Positions 1 to 10,423 of a DNA stretch of 64,000 nt are shown piece by piece. The notes below the pieces were generated by a model that was not told the DNA's origin, searched no databases, and saw only the letters and a list, made by a program, of their open reading frames with translations. The translations under genes were made by a program, and so were the position numbers. Origin of the DNA: Diogma glabrata (taxonomy: Eukaryota; Arthropoda; Insecta; Diptera; Cylindrotomidae); assembly GCA_963693315.1 (NCBI GenBank), contig OY856188.1:149189197-149253196 (forward strand), written 5' to 3'. Numbering within the stretch: the stretch's first letter is position 1; each line of letters opens with the position of its first letter.

Positions 1-213
1 AAAAATGTTTTTCGGGTTTGATGTGAAATAGATCGGAATTGTAAATAGTTTTTGAAGATTCGTTAATGATGTTAATTTTGTACGTTGAAAGAATTGATAG
101 GACTTTTTAAGTTCTTAGGATATGATAAGTACTTAGTAAGGTGTTGAAAAGCAGGCTTATTTAGGTGTAAAGTAGTATTTTAAGAGTAAGTAGTCTGTAA
201 ATAGTTTTTTAAG

Positions 214-904
214 ATTCTAATTAGAGTTTATTTTTATTAATTATTTAGAGCACTAGATATCAATAATATATTATAATTGTTATTGTTTAGTTAAAACACA
301 ATTTTTTGATATCTATATATTATATGTGTTATTATGGTTTTCCATATTACTATATGTGTTATTATGGTTTTCCATATTATTCACTGTTTGTGTGCTTTTG
401 TCACTTTTGATTTTAATTCAAAAGTGACAAAAGCACACAAACAGTGAATAATATGGAAAGCCATAATAACAGATATAGCACAATATTTAAAATATACTTT
501 TTACTGTTTATTTTTTATTTTATTAATAATAATATAAACTTCCTTATAGTAACAATTTGAATTTGATTTTTATTTTATTGAATATCGATTTCGACTTACG
601 TCATCCTCAGTTCTTAAATTATTATTCCTTAAATTCTAATAATTATTTATACTTAAATAATTATTATTAAAAATTAAAAAATTAAATTAAACAGTAAAAA
701 CTATATTTTAAATATTGCATTTTAATCTATATATTTATTACAACCGATCGATTTCGAAAGCTAAGCTTTCATTTTCAAGGATCGTTCAGAACGATCCTTG
801 AAAATGAAAGCTTAGCTTTCGAAATCGATCGGTTGTAATAAATATATAGATATCAAAAAAGTGTGTTTTAACTAAACAATAACAATTATAATATTCTAAT
901 TAGA
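214..904. mobile_element. Nested palindromic (foldback) MITE-like element
   Basis: Three nested inverted repeats are visible. The outer arms (about 268-323 and 838-894) are nearly perfect complements over ~55 bp. Inside them lie a hairpin of ~50-bp arms at 360-470, a second of ~60-bp arms at 725-850, and a weaker pair at about 480-510 and 690-716. The 12-bp sequence ATTCTAATTAGA occurs directly at 214-225 and again at 893-904 and may be a target duplication, although the left copy sits ~42 bp outside the arm. A 30-bp unit is tandemly doubled at about 320-379 and recurs near 59,610. No coding capacity is seen. The family is not identified. Confidence 0.6.
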
Positions 905-1181
905 TGTTAAATAGTATGTTCTTAGATTTTGTAGGAGTTAATAAGTTTATCGAGAATAAATAGTTCTTATTTACAGGCAATAAAGAACGAAAAGAACTAA
1001 AATAGGTTCATTTGAGAATCTATCTATTCCCGGATTTATTTTTAATGAAACATTTTTCACAAGAAGGGGTGGCGTTCACCTCCAGTATAAAAGCAACTCC
1101 CGGCTCAGGGTCAACTTGGAAGTAGACTAATCTAAATCCAATTTTTGTGGCAAAAACCTTAGCAAAAAAACATAAACAATG
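905..1181. other. AT-rich intergenic DNA, nothing recognised
   Basis: No ORF, RNA gene or repeat boundary could be supported between the palindromic MITE and the start of the foldback-like element. Confidence 0.5.
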
Positions 1182-1190
1182 TCAATGTAA
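1182..1190. repeat. Left 9-bp target-site duplication of the foldback-like element
   Basis: TCAATGTAA, repeated exactly and in the same orientation at 15,370-15,378. Confidence 0.55.
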
Positions 1191-1216
1191 CAGATCTATA
1201 AGATAGTAGACTATAA

Positions 1217-1532
1217 ATGTAGGCTACAACCAGGGCCTAGTCAAGCATTTGTAGCTAATTTGTAGCCAATTTGTTACGAAATTAAAAAACTTATAGCCCC
1301 TGCCAATTTTGAGAAATTCAAGATACCGTTATCTCAAATTTAGGCTAGCGGTTTTCACAATATCTCACGTTCTATTCATCCAATTTTAATTTTTAATGCA
1401 TCAAAATTTGTAGCCGATTAGGCTTCAATTTGTTACGTCATCAATTTATAGTCCCCTCCAATTTTGAAAAATTCAAGAAACCGTTATCTTAAATTTATTT
1501 AAGCTAGCGGTTTTCAAAATATCTCACGTTCT
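1217..1532 (+). repeat. Left outer arm of foldback element (subrepeat units)
   Basis: About two units of the ~150-bp subrepeat (forward orientation), matching the reverse complement of about 15,010-15,345. The second unit is cut by the LINE insertion at 1,532 and continues at 7,540 without loss, apart from the duplicated target. Confidence 0.7.
1521..1532. repeat. LINE target-site duplication, 3' side copy
   Basis: ATCTCACGTTCT is found here and again at 7,528-7,539, flanking the LINE. The copy here is followed by a run of T, the complement of the LINE poly(A) tail. Confidence 0.7.
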
Positions 1533-1639
1533 TTTTTTTTGTAAGGCGTTCATTCTCCATGTAGGAGCGTTGCCAGGCTAATCAGCTTCGAATATTCACC
1601 ACGGTCATTCGCAACAGCGACATAATTACCATGGCAGCT

Positions 1640-2430
1640 GATTTTTTAAGGTCGTTTATTACGGCAGTCTCCCATTGTAGTCGTGGTCTACCTCGCAGTC
1701 GCCCACTCCCTGGGGTACTAACGTACATTTTTCTAATCATTTCGGACTGTGAATCGGCTCGTAGAACATGTCCAAACCAAGCAATCCTATTAGAACGAAT
1801 ACAACATATTATATCAGGACCCTCAAGCAGGTTTCTGATCCTGATCTCAAAGTTATATCGGGTTTTATACTCTCCATCGTCTGTCTTAAGTGGACCAAAA
1901 ATCTAGCGTAGAAGCTTACGCTCAAATACAGATAAATGCGATTCGTCATTTTGTGTAAGGGTCCACGTTTGTGACCCATACATCACAACCGATCTAATCA
2001 CTGTCTTGTATAACTTGAGCTTGGTGTTAGTTGATACATACGGTGATCCAAGGAGAGGTTTAATTTAGTAGAAAGTTCGATTACTTGCAGCAATTCGAGC
2101 TTTTGTATCTGTAAGTATGTAAGCAATTCCTCTGTAGTTTGCACATTGTTGGGGATTACCTTCTTTATGGATTGGTATCAGCATAACTGTGTTCCAGTCC
2201 TGTGGTATGGTTTAAGTCCTCCAGATCGTTTGAATAAGTTCAAACAATCTTAAGGATAGAGTTTCGCCACCATGTACAATCATTTCGGATGTTATATCGT
2301 CGATACCAGGTGCTTTATTGCGTTTTAATTTTGACAGCTCCGCTTGGAATTCCTCTTTGGTTGGTTCGTCTACATGTACCTTTGACACATGAATAAGCTT
2401 TGCTCGTCGCCCGATTTGTTGCTGGTCACT
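1640..2430 (-). pseudogene. LINE reverse transcriptase remnants, core deleted
   Basis: The minus strand shows an RT entry block (LKRNKAPGIDDITSEMI at about 2,300-2,350, then IPIHKEGNPQQCANYRGI at about 2,130-2,190). It then jumps to the C-terminal region (LYKTVIRSVVMYGSQTW near 2,000, then RIAWFGHVLRADSQSEMIRK and GRLRGRPRLQWE near 1,680-1,780). The palm with the FADD-type catalytic motif is missing and stops interrupt both parts. A second, more decayed copy of the C-terminal part lies at 17,105-17,578. Confidence 0.7.
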
Positions 2431-2779
2431 TCCCGACTAGAAAAATCTTTCTAAACCTACTTAGGACCTTGTCAGGTATGTCCAATAAGGATAATGTATG
2501 GTTTGTAACGCAGATCAATACTCAGGAACTAATAAGGAAATTTTATCAGGTCCACATCATGTATACCTAATGTTTTCCTGATCAGGATCGCCTGAGTTGG
2601 AACTAATCAGGAATACCTTTTTAGGAACTAGTAATTATCGTTTAAATGAAACCAGATTAAAAATACAACTGTACTTATATTATTTAATACACTATTGGTT
2701 ACTATAACAATAAAAACAAGATTTACGTTTAATAACAGTCATATTTTATTTATTCTTTTATACAAATATTTTATATTTC

Positions 2780-3790
2780 GACTTTCGAATTTTTTATTCA
2801 CTAAACCGAAAAACACGGTGACCATTCCAATCTTTTGCATTATTTAACACTGATGATAATGACTTTAGCATAGATTTATCGTCCAATGGGATTTTTACGC
2901 TGCTCAGTTTTCTTCGCAATACCTCTGTAAACGTTAATAACATTATTTTATAATCATAATAATAATAGTTAAAATAGTAGTAACAGAATAGTATATTTTC
3001 CTACAAGAGATGCAAACATTGTTTTTTTCGTGAGTAAACATTTGTTCACGAGACGCGCTAGCGTCGAGTGAGACATGCTTACGAACGAAAAACGTTTTTA
3101 TCTCGCGTAGGAAATGCATTTTTTTCTATGATACTAAAATATAATCGATATTTACTATAAATTATAAAGTTATAAATCGACAACAAAACATTTAAAATTC
3201 ATATTCTATTTTTTCATGGGTACGTTGTTTAAAATACTTTGTAAAATTATATGAAAAACCATAGCAACTATAATTTGTTATTTTTTTATACTAGTGAGTT
3301 TACTTTTCGTATAGAAAAATGCTATTTTTTGATGTCGAATTATTACCTTCGATACAGGTATAAAACTTTGTATCTTTGAAAATTTTTTTTTGAACTTTCT
3401 TTCGATCTTATAGCTACATAATTAATGGCTAAACTACGTATGCTGTTGTTAGCAGTTCACTAATTTTGTTTTCAGCTTCTTTATACGTTTCTAAGAAATT
3501 TACATTAGGATTATAAATAAGTCAATTTGAATTGCAAAAAAGTGTTTATAATAAAGCACTGTGCACTTACGAGCTCTGCCCCGAATATTAACTGGGAACG
3601 TTGACCATACCGTTATGGGTGGTTTGAAGTTTTTTACCATTTCTTGAAGCTCCTTACATTTTACAGGATTATCATAAGGGCCTGGTATATATTTTATCCT
3701 GTTCAAATGTGAGCCATGTTGTTGGAACTACATCTATCTGTTTTCGTTTTGGATCATTTAAAAATAACGCAAGACGATTTTTATAATCCA
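2780..3790 (-). pseudogene. Decayed coding remnant inside the TTAA transposon, possibly DUF4806-like
   Basis: Three minus-strand stretches look protein-derived. One near 3,740-3,790 reads DPKRKQIDVVPTTWLTFEQ. One at 3,500-3,700 contains YIPGPYDNPVKCKELQEM and WSTFPVNIRGRARK. One at about 2,800-2,930 reads EVLRRKLSSVKIPLDD and NNAKDWNGHR. The arrangement (VVP-W-L, then WP-P, then W..F.V...GRAR) resembles the N-terminal part of insect DUF4806 proteins. Frames are broken and the assignment is tentative. Confidence 0.3.
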
Positions 3791-3830
3791 TGTCTATAAA
3801 AAAGTAAAAGCATTTGTAAATCTGTTAGCG

Positions 3831-3918
3831 TGATCACATGACATAAATATGACATCACAGGAAGGTCAGGTATGTGTGTATGACCTTCATGTGATGTCAT
3901 ATTTACGTCATGTGTTCA
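3831..3918. repeat. Palindrome, ~37-bp arms
   Basis: The arm GATCACATGACATAAATATG… pairs with …CATATTTACGTCATGTGTTC across a short spacer. It lies within the TTAA-type transposon; its function is unknown. Confidence 0.6.
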
Positions 3919-4404
3919 CTGGGTAGATATCAATAAAATTTGCAAATATGCAGATTATTGCCAATTTGATATGATTGTGATAAGTGTGGCACCGTTTAAA
4001 CGTTATTTTTTATTAAACTAAAATATACTAAATTTCAATGGTACTTAAAGCCAAATTATAATTTCGCAACTCTTACAAATCTTTATTAAATTTCTCAGCA
4101 CAAAACGTCGAACAACATACATACTTTAAATAGAAAAACGTTTTATTAGAGATCCCTTATGTAAAAAATTACAAATCTACAATTTTTATTAAAAAAAAAT
4201 CACTAATATCATACTGGTTTGCTTACAAAATAAATAATTCTCAAAATATAAAATCAATTCGTATTTTGTCATTTCTTTTAATCATAGAAAAGCATGTAAA
4301 TAAATGTGCTCAAATATATTGATAGCTGACTATATAGAGTTAAACATAAGTTTTTTCTATAATTAACACTGTTGGCCGTTGGCACTTGGCGTAAGTTTTC
4401 AAAT

Positions 4405-4481
4405 AACATAATGTCAATCTCTTGTAACTTTGCGCAAATAACCGTTATTTGCGTAAAGTTACAAGAGATTGACATTATGTT
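4405..4481. repeat. Near-perfect hairpin, 38-bp arms
   Basis: The left arm at 4,405-4,442 and the right arm at 4,444-4,481 are complementary with one mismatch and almost no loop. It lies inside the TTAA-type transposon and is possibly a small palindromic insertion. Confidence 0.7.
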
Positions 4482-5889
4482 ATAAGTTTTTTCACTTATT
4501 AGAGGATTTTAATTTATTTTTTATTTGATTTTTCCTTCAAAGGGATTATCAGAATTTATTTTGAATGAAAAAAATGAATGATCATGGATTATACGAAATA
4601 ATTTGAAGTTCTCTTGCAAATAATGCAGAAGAAAGAAACAAAAGAAAAATAAATCAACAAATAGAAACTGCTACAGTGGAATGAACGTTTTTTTATCACA
4701 TACTAATATAAGTTACAGGTTACAGGTTAACATAAGTATAGCCATCGAAAATTCATTATAGTAATATTGAAAATTAAAAACGTAAAAGACAAAAACCGTT
4801 TTTCTGCTTTTATTCCAAATTATTATGGTTTGTGTGCAACAGAAAAAATCGTTTAATCTCATATTTTACAACTCACCAACATTTACAAATCTCGTGTTAT
4901 AAAATTTCGCGCTCTTATAAAATGACAATATTGCATTAGAAAACTAATCATTTTTTATATGATAAATTTTAATCTTTTAATATTTTGTTTCTTGCATCGT
5001 TTCTTAAAAATAATTATAGTTTGAAAACGCCAGGCTCACAAACTGTTGAAAGAACAAAAGTTTTTTGTTTTATTAAACTTGACCGCAAAAAATTAAATAT
5101 AAGCGATGTCACACTTATCATAAATCGCCACAACAACAATGTTGAAATGGTATAGCTTCAAGTAATTAGATTTTAAAGCTTAAATGCAAGAAAACTTAAA
5201 CTTAAACCTAAACTATGATTGATTTATTACCAATAAACGGAAATTTAATTCACATAATATTAACACTGAATTTTCAAATTTAGATCTATATTTGATGTTG
5301 TTTTTATTGTAATTATATTTATTTTTTATCACTTTTGTATTGTTTTCGTTATAGACAAATAATTAAGCACTTTAGTATTTAACAGTTAACACTTTAAAAC
5401 AAAAACGAAATAAGAATAATGCGGAAAAAATACACGATGTGATCTTCCTTTTTATGGTTGAATATACTTTTTTTTTAAAAAAATGAAAAAAACAGATCGA
5501 AAAAAAAGATACGTAAACGAGTGTATGTGAATAAGAGAGAAAACAATCACTCTAAAAAAAAGATGTCAATCGTGTCTATTTCGCTAATTTTTACACCGAA
5601 GGTAACCGAAAAGATAAAATATTTTACTTCTTTGGTCCTATACTGGTTCTAGTCAGGAAAGTCTGGCGTTATATTTTATTTTAAAATATCAGGATTTCCT
5701 CACTTGGACCATAGACGGACCTCAGTAGACAATCCTCAATTTCATTTATTTTAAGTAACATGAGGTTATAATTACTTCTACCTGACATGTTCCTGAGAAG
5801 GAATGCCTTTAATGGCATACCTTACAAAATCCTTAGCAGGTCCTTATATATTCTATGGTTTTTCCTGAAGTAAATTCTAGTCGGGTTAA

Positions 5890-6223
5890 GTTGAGAAGAT
5901 TCTCAAAATAAGCGGCCCAAGCATCTAAAATCTTTTTAAGGTCTACTTGTAGCTCCCCATCTTCGTTTTGAATAGCATTCGATCTAGTTTGAGGGCCCTT
6001 CTTTAAGGTTTTAACCTGTTGAAAGAAGTTACGTGATTGATGTTCCTTATTGAAGCTTCCAATCTCCTCACACTGTCTCTTCCACCATTCTCTCTTCGTT
6101 CGTCTACGTAGCTTGTCTTGCCAGTTTATAGTTCTCCTTCGTGGACCTGGTGTTGCGTCCTTGTAGACAGTTCAGATAGCAATCTCTTTTGTATTGAATA
6201 GCGTCAAATCATGCTTGATCCAT
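5890..6223 (-). pseudogene. LINE linker between endonuclease and reverse transcriptase
   Basis: Minus-strand translation gives recognisable linker text such as REWWKRQCEEIGSFNKEHQS, RNFFQQVKTLKKG and AWAAYFENLLN, typical of RTE-like ORF2 just before the RT domain. It is broken at 5,889 by the TTAA-type insertion and resumes at 2,430. Confidence 0.6.
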
Positions 6224-7170
6224 TCATGGCTTCTGGGAGTGGCTCTGTGGTCGTCCAAGTATTCCATCAGCAGCGCTTAAAACAGCATCTTTGAGCAAAT
6301 ACCATGACTTATCGACGTCTCCATTAATGGTTTCTGATTTCTCCAATGTTTCGGCAATATGGTATTGACATCTCTCTTCCATTTCAGCATTATTTAATGA
6401 TGAGATATTAAAACGTTTCCGTTGATTGTATTTTGGAATGCCTGGTTTTGGGAAGTGGAACCTTATCGTAGCACATACAAGGAAGTGGTCACTTCCAATG
6501 TATGCACCTCTCAAGGATCGCACATCCAGAACGCGCGAAAGAAACGTGCTGTTACTAGAACGTGATCAATTTGACTTCGAGTGTTTCCATTCGGTGAGAC
6601 ACAAGTCTGCTTATGATTCGATCGATGCGGAAAGAACGTACTGGCAATTCTCAAATTATTTGATAATGCAAATTCAGTCATTCTCTCACCATTATCATTC
6701 GAATTCAAATGCAGGCTGTTGGGACCCACCACATTTCCATAAGAGATATCTCTTCCAACCTGCCCATTAAAGTCACCAAGAACCATAATGAAGTCGCGTG
6801 TTGGTGTTTGTTTCATAACCTCTTCCAGTGCTATGTAGAAATTATTCTTCTCGTCGACGGTCTTAGCTTCAGTAGGTGCATGCACGGCAATAAGAGAAAT
6901 ATTGTTATATGTACCCCGTACAAGTAGGTAGCAGGTCCTCTCACTTACCGGGATGAATTTCATCACGGTTTCTTGTATGCGTGCACCAACAAGAAAGCCA
7001 GTTCCGAATTCTCTTCGAGAAGGATGACCACTACAGTATAGAGGGTGACTATCCAAATCTTGTTTTCCGATTATCTGTCTGTCTAATTTCTTGTAGAGCA
7101 TTAATATCCTATACCTCTCAGCCTCTGTTTCTAGACTTATAAGAGCAGCAGGTGCGCTCAGGCTGCGCAC
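6224..7170 (-). pseudogene. LINE endonuclease (exonuclease-endonuclease-phosphatase fold), frameshifted
   Basis: The minus strand encodes an AP-like endonuclease that would nick target DNA for target-primed reverse transcription. Visible motifs are GDFNGQVG (metal-binding Asp and Asn), SQIDHVLV (Asp-His region) and, after a frameshift near 6,515, GSDHFLV (the terminal Ser-Asp-His). The first frame covers 7,170-6,511 (219 aa) and the second 6,523-6,224 (99 aa). The protein resembles the endonuclease half of craniofacial-development-protein-2-like sequences, which derive from RTE LINEs. The 5' end may extend above 7,170. Confidence 0.7.
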
Positions 7171-7539
7171 GTTCTATTTTGAAAAATTCTATTTTGAAAT
7201 CCGGGTCTGTTATTCTCTTTCTGATTTCCAAATTTAACAAAGATTTTTTTCTGGGGTTAGGTTGTTAACCTTAGGCTCAACCCAAATTTTCGTGAATGGG
7301 TTCGTTCTACATATTAAGGTCACCCGAAACAACCTTTTTACGCGTTTATATAGCGAGCCGCTTGATTCAAGATAGACGCCCGCTCCAAAACGCCGCTGAC
7401 ATGGAGAACAGACGCTCAAGTCGCATTGGTTGTAAGGCGCCAATTTGCCGTAATGTAGCGTCATTGACTAAGCAGTTTTTACTCTGCTTGTCTCCGATAC
7501 ACCAACCTAATTCTGTCAGCATTACCCATCTCACGTTCT

Positions 7540-8181
7540 ATTCATCCAGTTTTAATTCTGAATACATCAAAATTTGTAGCCGATGTGGAATCAATTTATT
7601 GCCCCCTCCAATTTTGAAAAATTCAAGAAACCGTTATCTTAAATTTAATCTAGCAGTTTTCAAAATATCTCACGTTCTATTCATCTAACTTTATTTCTGA
7701 ACACATCAAAATTTGTAGCCGATGTGGAACCAATTTGTTACGTCATCAAAAAATTTTGTAGCCCCTTCCGAGTTTGAAAAATTCAAAAAACCGTTATATT
7801 ATATTTAAGCTAGCGGCTTTCAACATATGAATACATCAAAATTTGTAGCCGATGTGGAACCAATTTTTTTACGTCATCAAAAATTTGTAGCCCCCTCCAA
7901 TTTTGAAAAATTCAAAAAACCGTTATCTTAAATTTAAGCTAGCGATTTTCAAAATATCTGACGTTCTATTCATCCAATTTTAATTCGGAATGCATGAAAA
8001 TTGTAGCCAATGTTGAACCAATTTGTTACGTCATCAAAAACTTTGTAGCCCCCTGCAATTTTCAAAAATTCAAAAAACCGGTATCTTATATTTAAGCTAG
8101 CGGTTTTCAAAATATCACGTTAATAGGCTACCACTTTTGATGTATCCAGAATTAAAATTGGATGAAAAGTACTTAAAATAT
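7540..8181 (+). repeat. Foldback subrepeat array, forward orientation
   Basis: About four diverged ~150-bp units. Each carries an ATTCATCCAATTTTAATTC-like block, CATCAAAATTTGTAGCCGATG, TTACGTCATCAAAAA, CCCCTCCAATTTTGAAAAA and GCTAGCGGTTTTCAAAAT. It is continuous with 1,521 before the LINE inserted and is interrupted on the right by the gypsy element. Confidence 0.75.
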
Positions 8182-8856
8182 TGTTACGATTGCAGAAAAA
8201 TCTAGACGATTACAGAAAGATCTAAACGATTACGGTTACTTCCAGGAAAATAAAATCAACAAAACACAACAGAAAGTGAATGAAATAGTGTTGTTGTTGT
8301 TGTACATGTTCTTAGAATTAAGGTCTATTTGTTTTATGATTTTATAAATCAAATCAACGTAACGTAAAATAATCGAATATTCTAATATTTTCTCAAGGTT
8401 TCTAAAAAGTTACCTAGAAATTTCTAGAGATTAAGCAGAAGGTATATAAGGAAATTGTTTCTTGTAGTTTTTAATTAGTTTATTTTAAACCTGCGATTGT
8501 GAAGTTAAAATTATAAAAGTGATATTTAAAATTAGTTTTTGTGTAAAGTTATAAGTGTAATAAAGTTATAAGTTTTATTGAGTAGAAATATTTTGTGTAT
8601 TATTTTCAACGTTGTGAACTGGAAATTTCTACAATCAACCGTTGGAGTTTCTGAAGCTGTTGAAAGAATATTTTAGTTAGGAATATTGTTTGCTGTATTG
8701 TTTTTCTATTGTTGTGGAACAATTAAGTTGTTGAATACTTAATAAAACCTGGTGTTTATACTTACTAATCAGTGATCGAACTCAGAAGAGATTGGGAATT
8801 GCGTTTATCGAATTGTGAGTTAGGCCAATTCGAAGGAAGGTTAGGAAAACGTAACA
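8182..8856 (+). repeat. 5' LTR of gypsy element (675 bp)
   Basis: Starts TGTTACGATTGC and ends AAACGTAACA. It contains a TATA-like TATATAAG at 8,443-8,450 and AATAAA at 8,559-8,564, a plausible promoter and polyadenylation signal. Its length equals that of the 3' LTR. Confidence 0.93.
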
Positions 8857-8857
8857 T

Positions 8858-8875
8858 TGGTGACATCGGCGGATT
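8858..8875 (+). promoter_or_regulatory. Candidate primer-binding site of gypsy element
   Basis: TGGTGACATCGGCGGATT starts one base after the LTR. The first seven bases TGGTGAC match the complement of a tRNA 3' end such as tRNA-Trp, but the rest matches poorly, so the primer tRNA is not firmly assigned. Confidence 0.4.
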
Positions 8876-8890
8876 AGTTAGCTGTTAATA

Positions 8891-10364
8891 ATGGTTTTAT
8901 TAAGTGAATTGAAGGTTCTTGAGTTAAAGAAAGAACTAGAACAACGTGGATTGTCAACAAGTGGAAACAAAACTGAATTAATGATTCGGCTTCGAGAAGC
9001 TTTGGAAGTCAGTGGTATAGAAGTGGAAAGTTACCAGTTTGTAAGAGTCACGACAAATAATGATGCAGTAGCAGTTGATGAAGAGAAAAGTTTTGTTGCG
9101 GAAACAACATCTTCATTGCCACCTGCAAATTGTGATTTTACGCAGTTAATGGCTATGATGCAACAGATGAGTTTGAACATCAGCCAACAAATAAATTTGA
9201 ATATGAATCAGAAACTGGATGCCGTAAATACCAGCATGAATCAGATGAATGCTAATATGGCTGTCAAAAAAGAGGAAAAAGAATCAAAGTTTGTCTGCAA
9301 CCAAGGAAGAAATCAGTAGCAACATCAATCAACAGCTGGAAATAGTCAACAATAACATGGCTACAACCAAGAAAGAGATCAGTTTGAACGTCAAGCAAAT
9401 AATGGACGAGAAACTTCTCGAAATATCTACTACGTTACGGGAGGAAGTAGGCAGAGTTCATCAAGAGGTGAAAGAGCTAGAGCAGAAAGTACTTGATGAA
9501 AACAAAAAGGTACTTGCAAAAGTAGATGATTTCGAGAAACGGTTGCAAGATGTTGAAACGAATAAAGTCACTTCACATGTGGTACAACAAATAGCAAATA
9601 TTAAACTAAAGCCACCATCGTATGACGGTACCACATCTTTCGGCATCTTCAAGTTCCAGTTCGAGACCGCAGCTGATCAAAATGTTTAGAACGCTGAAAA
9701 TCGTCTTGCTGCATTGATAGTTGCCCTTAAAGGGGAAGCAGCTGAAGCATTACAAGCAGTACCAGAAAACGATCGCAAAAGTTATGCTGAAGTGATGAAT
9801 GCGTTGGAACGAAAATATGGCAGCGACCACAAAAAGGAGCTATACCGGATCGAGTTAAAGGGTCGCTTGCAACGGAATGGAGAAAGCATTCAGGACTATT
9901 CTTCGGCAGTAGAACGCCTTGTACATTTGGCACACTCGAATACTCCACCGAATTTTATGGAGAAAATGAAGATCGAGGCGTTTACTGATGGTATTCGTGA
10001 TCCAGAAACACGAAAAGCAGTAATGTTGTCGCCAAAAGCAACATTCGCAGAAACTATTGCTTATGCCTTAACAAATGAAACTGCACAAGCAATTATTAAA
10101 CCATCAATTAAAATACGCCGGGTAGAGTTGGCTGATGATAACAATTACAAGCCCAGAGCACGAGAAAGTATTCGAAGTGACAGAATACGATGCTGGTTAT
10201 GTGGCAAGTTGGGCCATATTTCGAGAGAATGTCGAGATGTTAGAAGGAAACGAGCAAGATCAGCATCGCCTATGCAGAGACGTCCAGCAGAAGAACGGGT
10301 GCAGCAAGCTAGAGAGAACGAAGGAGCAGCACCGAATCAGTTAAACTACAACGAGCCAGCCTAA
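8891..10364 (+). pseudogene. gag: gypsy Gag with SAP domain and zinc knuckle, broken
   Basis: The structural protein of the retrotransposon particle. The first ATG is 34 bp after the LTR. Residues ~4-38 form a SAP-type helix-extended-loop-helix (VLELKKELEQRGLSTSGNKT), a DNA-binding fold. A long coiled coil and the capsid-like part (about 9,600-10,130) follow, then a CCHC zinc knuckle CWLCGKLGHISREC at about 10,191-10,232. The frame is interrupted by a frameshift between about 9,250 and 9,315 and by an in-frame TAG at 9,687-9,689, so this copy cannot make full-length Gag. A SAP domain at the Gag N-terminus is an unusual but known arrangement. Confidence 0.85.
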
Positions 10365-10423
10365 AGGGGCGTAAGCTGGCTCCCACAACCGATTGCCCCA
10401 TAACCTTCATCCATGTTTCGAGA

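Larger units (their letters stand above)
2432..5885. mobile_element. TTAA-type DNA transposon inserted in the LINE
   Basis: The ends are inverted: CCCGACTAGAA at 2,432 and TTCTAGTCGGG ending at 5,885. Subterminal zones (2,460-2,635 and 5,630-5,880) are crowded with AGGACCT, TCAGG and CCTGA motifs. TTAA follows the right end (5,886-5,889), whereas only TT precedes the left end. Removing the element and one TTAA leaves the LINE reading in frame across the junction (…LLNL then SDQQQ…), which supports a TTAA target with two bases lost. TTAA targets are used by piggyBac, Kolobok and Sola3 families. No transposase ORF was recognised. Confidence 0.55.
1533..7527 (-). mobile_element. RTE/CFDP2-like LINE, decayed, with internal insertion
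   Basis: A non-LTR retrotransposon lies on the minus strand. Its order from high to low coordinates is 5' region (7,170-7,527), AP-type endonuclease (6,224-7,170), linker (5,890-6,223), start of reverse transcriptase (2,065-2,430), then the C-terminal region (1,640-2,065) and a poly(A) tail seen as T at 1,533-1,540. A 12-bp target duplication brackets it. The catalytic RT core is deleted, because the sequence jumps from the early RT block directly to the C-terminal block near 2,065. A DNA transposon splits it at 2,432-5,885. It is certainly inactive. The RTE-type assignment rests on the overall layout and motifs. Confidence 0.75.

Noticed and set aside
3840..4481. Hairpins as transcription terminators or miRNA precursors
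   Set aside because: They lie inside a dead transposon; there is no flanking gene and no sequence evidence of processing.
6426..6770. Plus-strand ORF over the LINE endonuclease
   Set aside because: Antisense shadow of the minus-strand endonuclease, which has clear catalytic motifs.
7540..8181. Regularly spaced repeats resembling a CRISPR array
   Set aside because: Units are ~150 bp, diverged along their whole length, with no constant-repeat/variable-spacer pattern, in a eukaryotic transposon. The same applies to the 79-bp LTR minisatellite.
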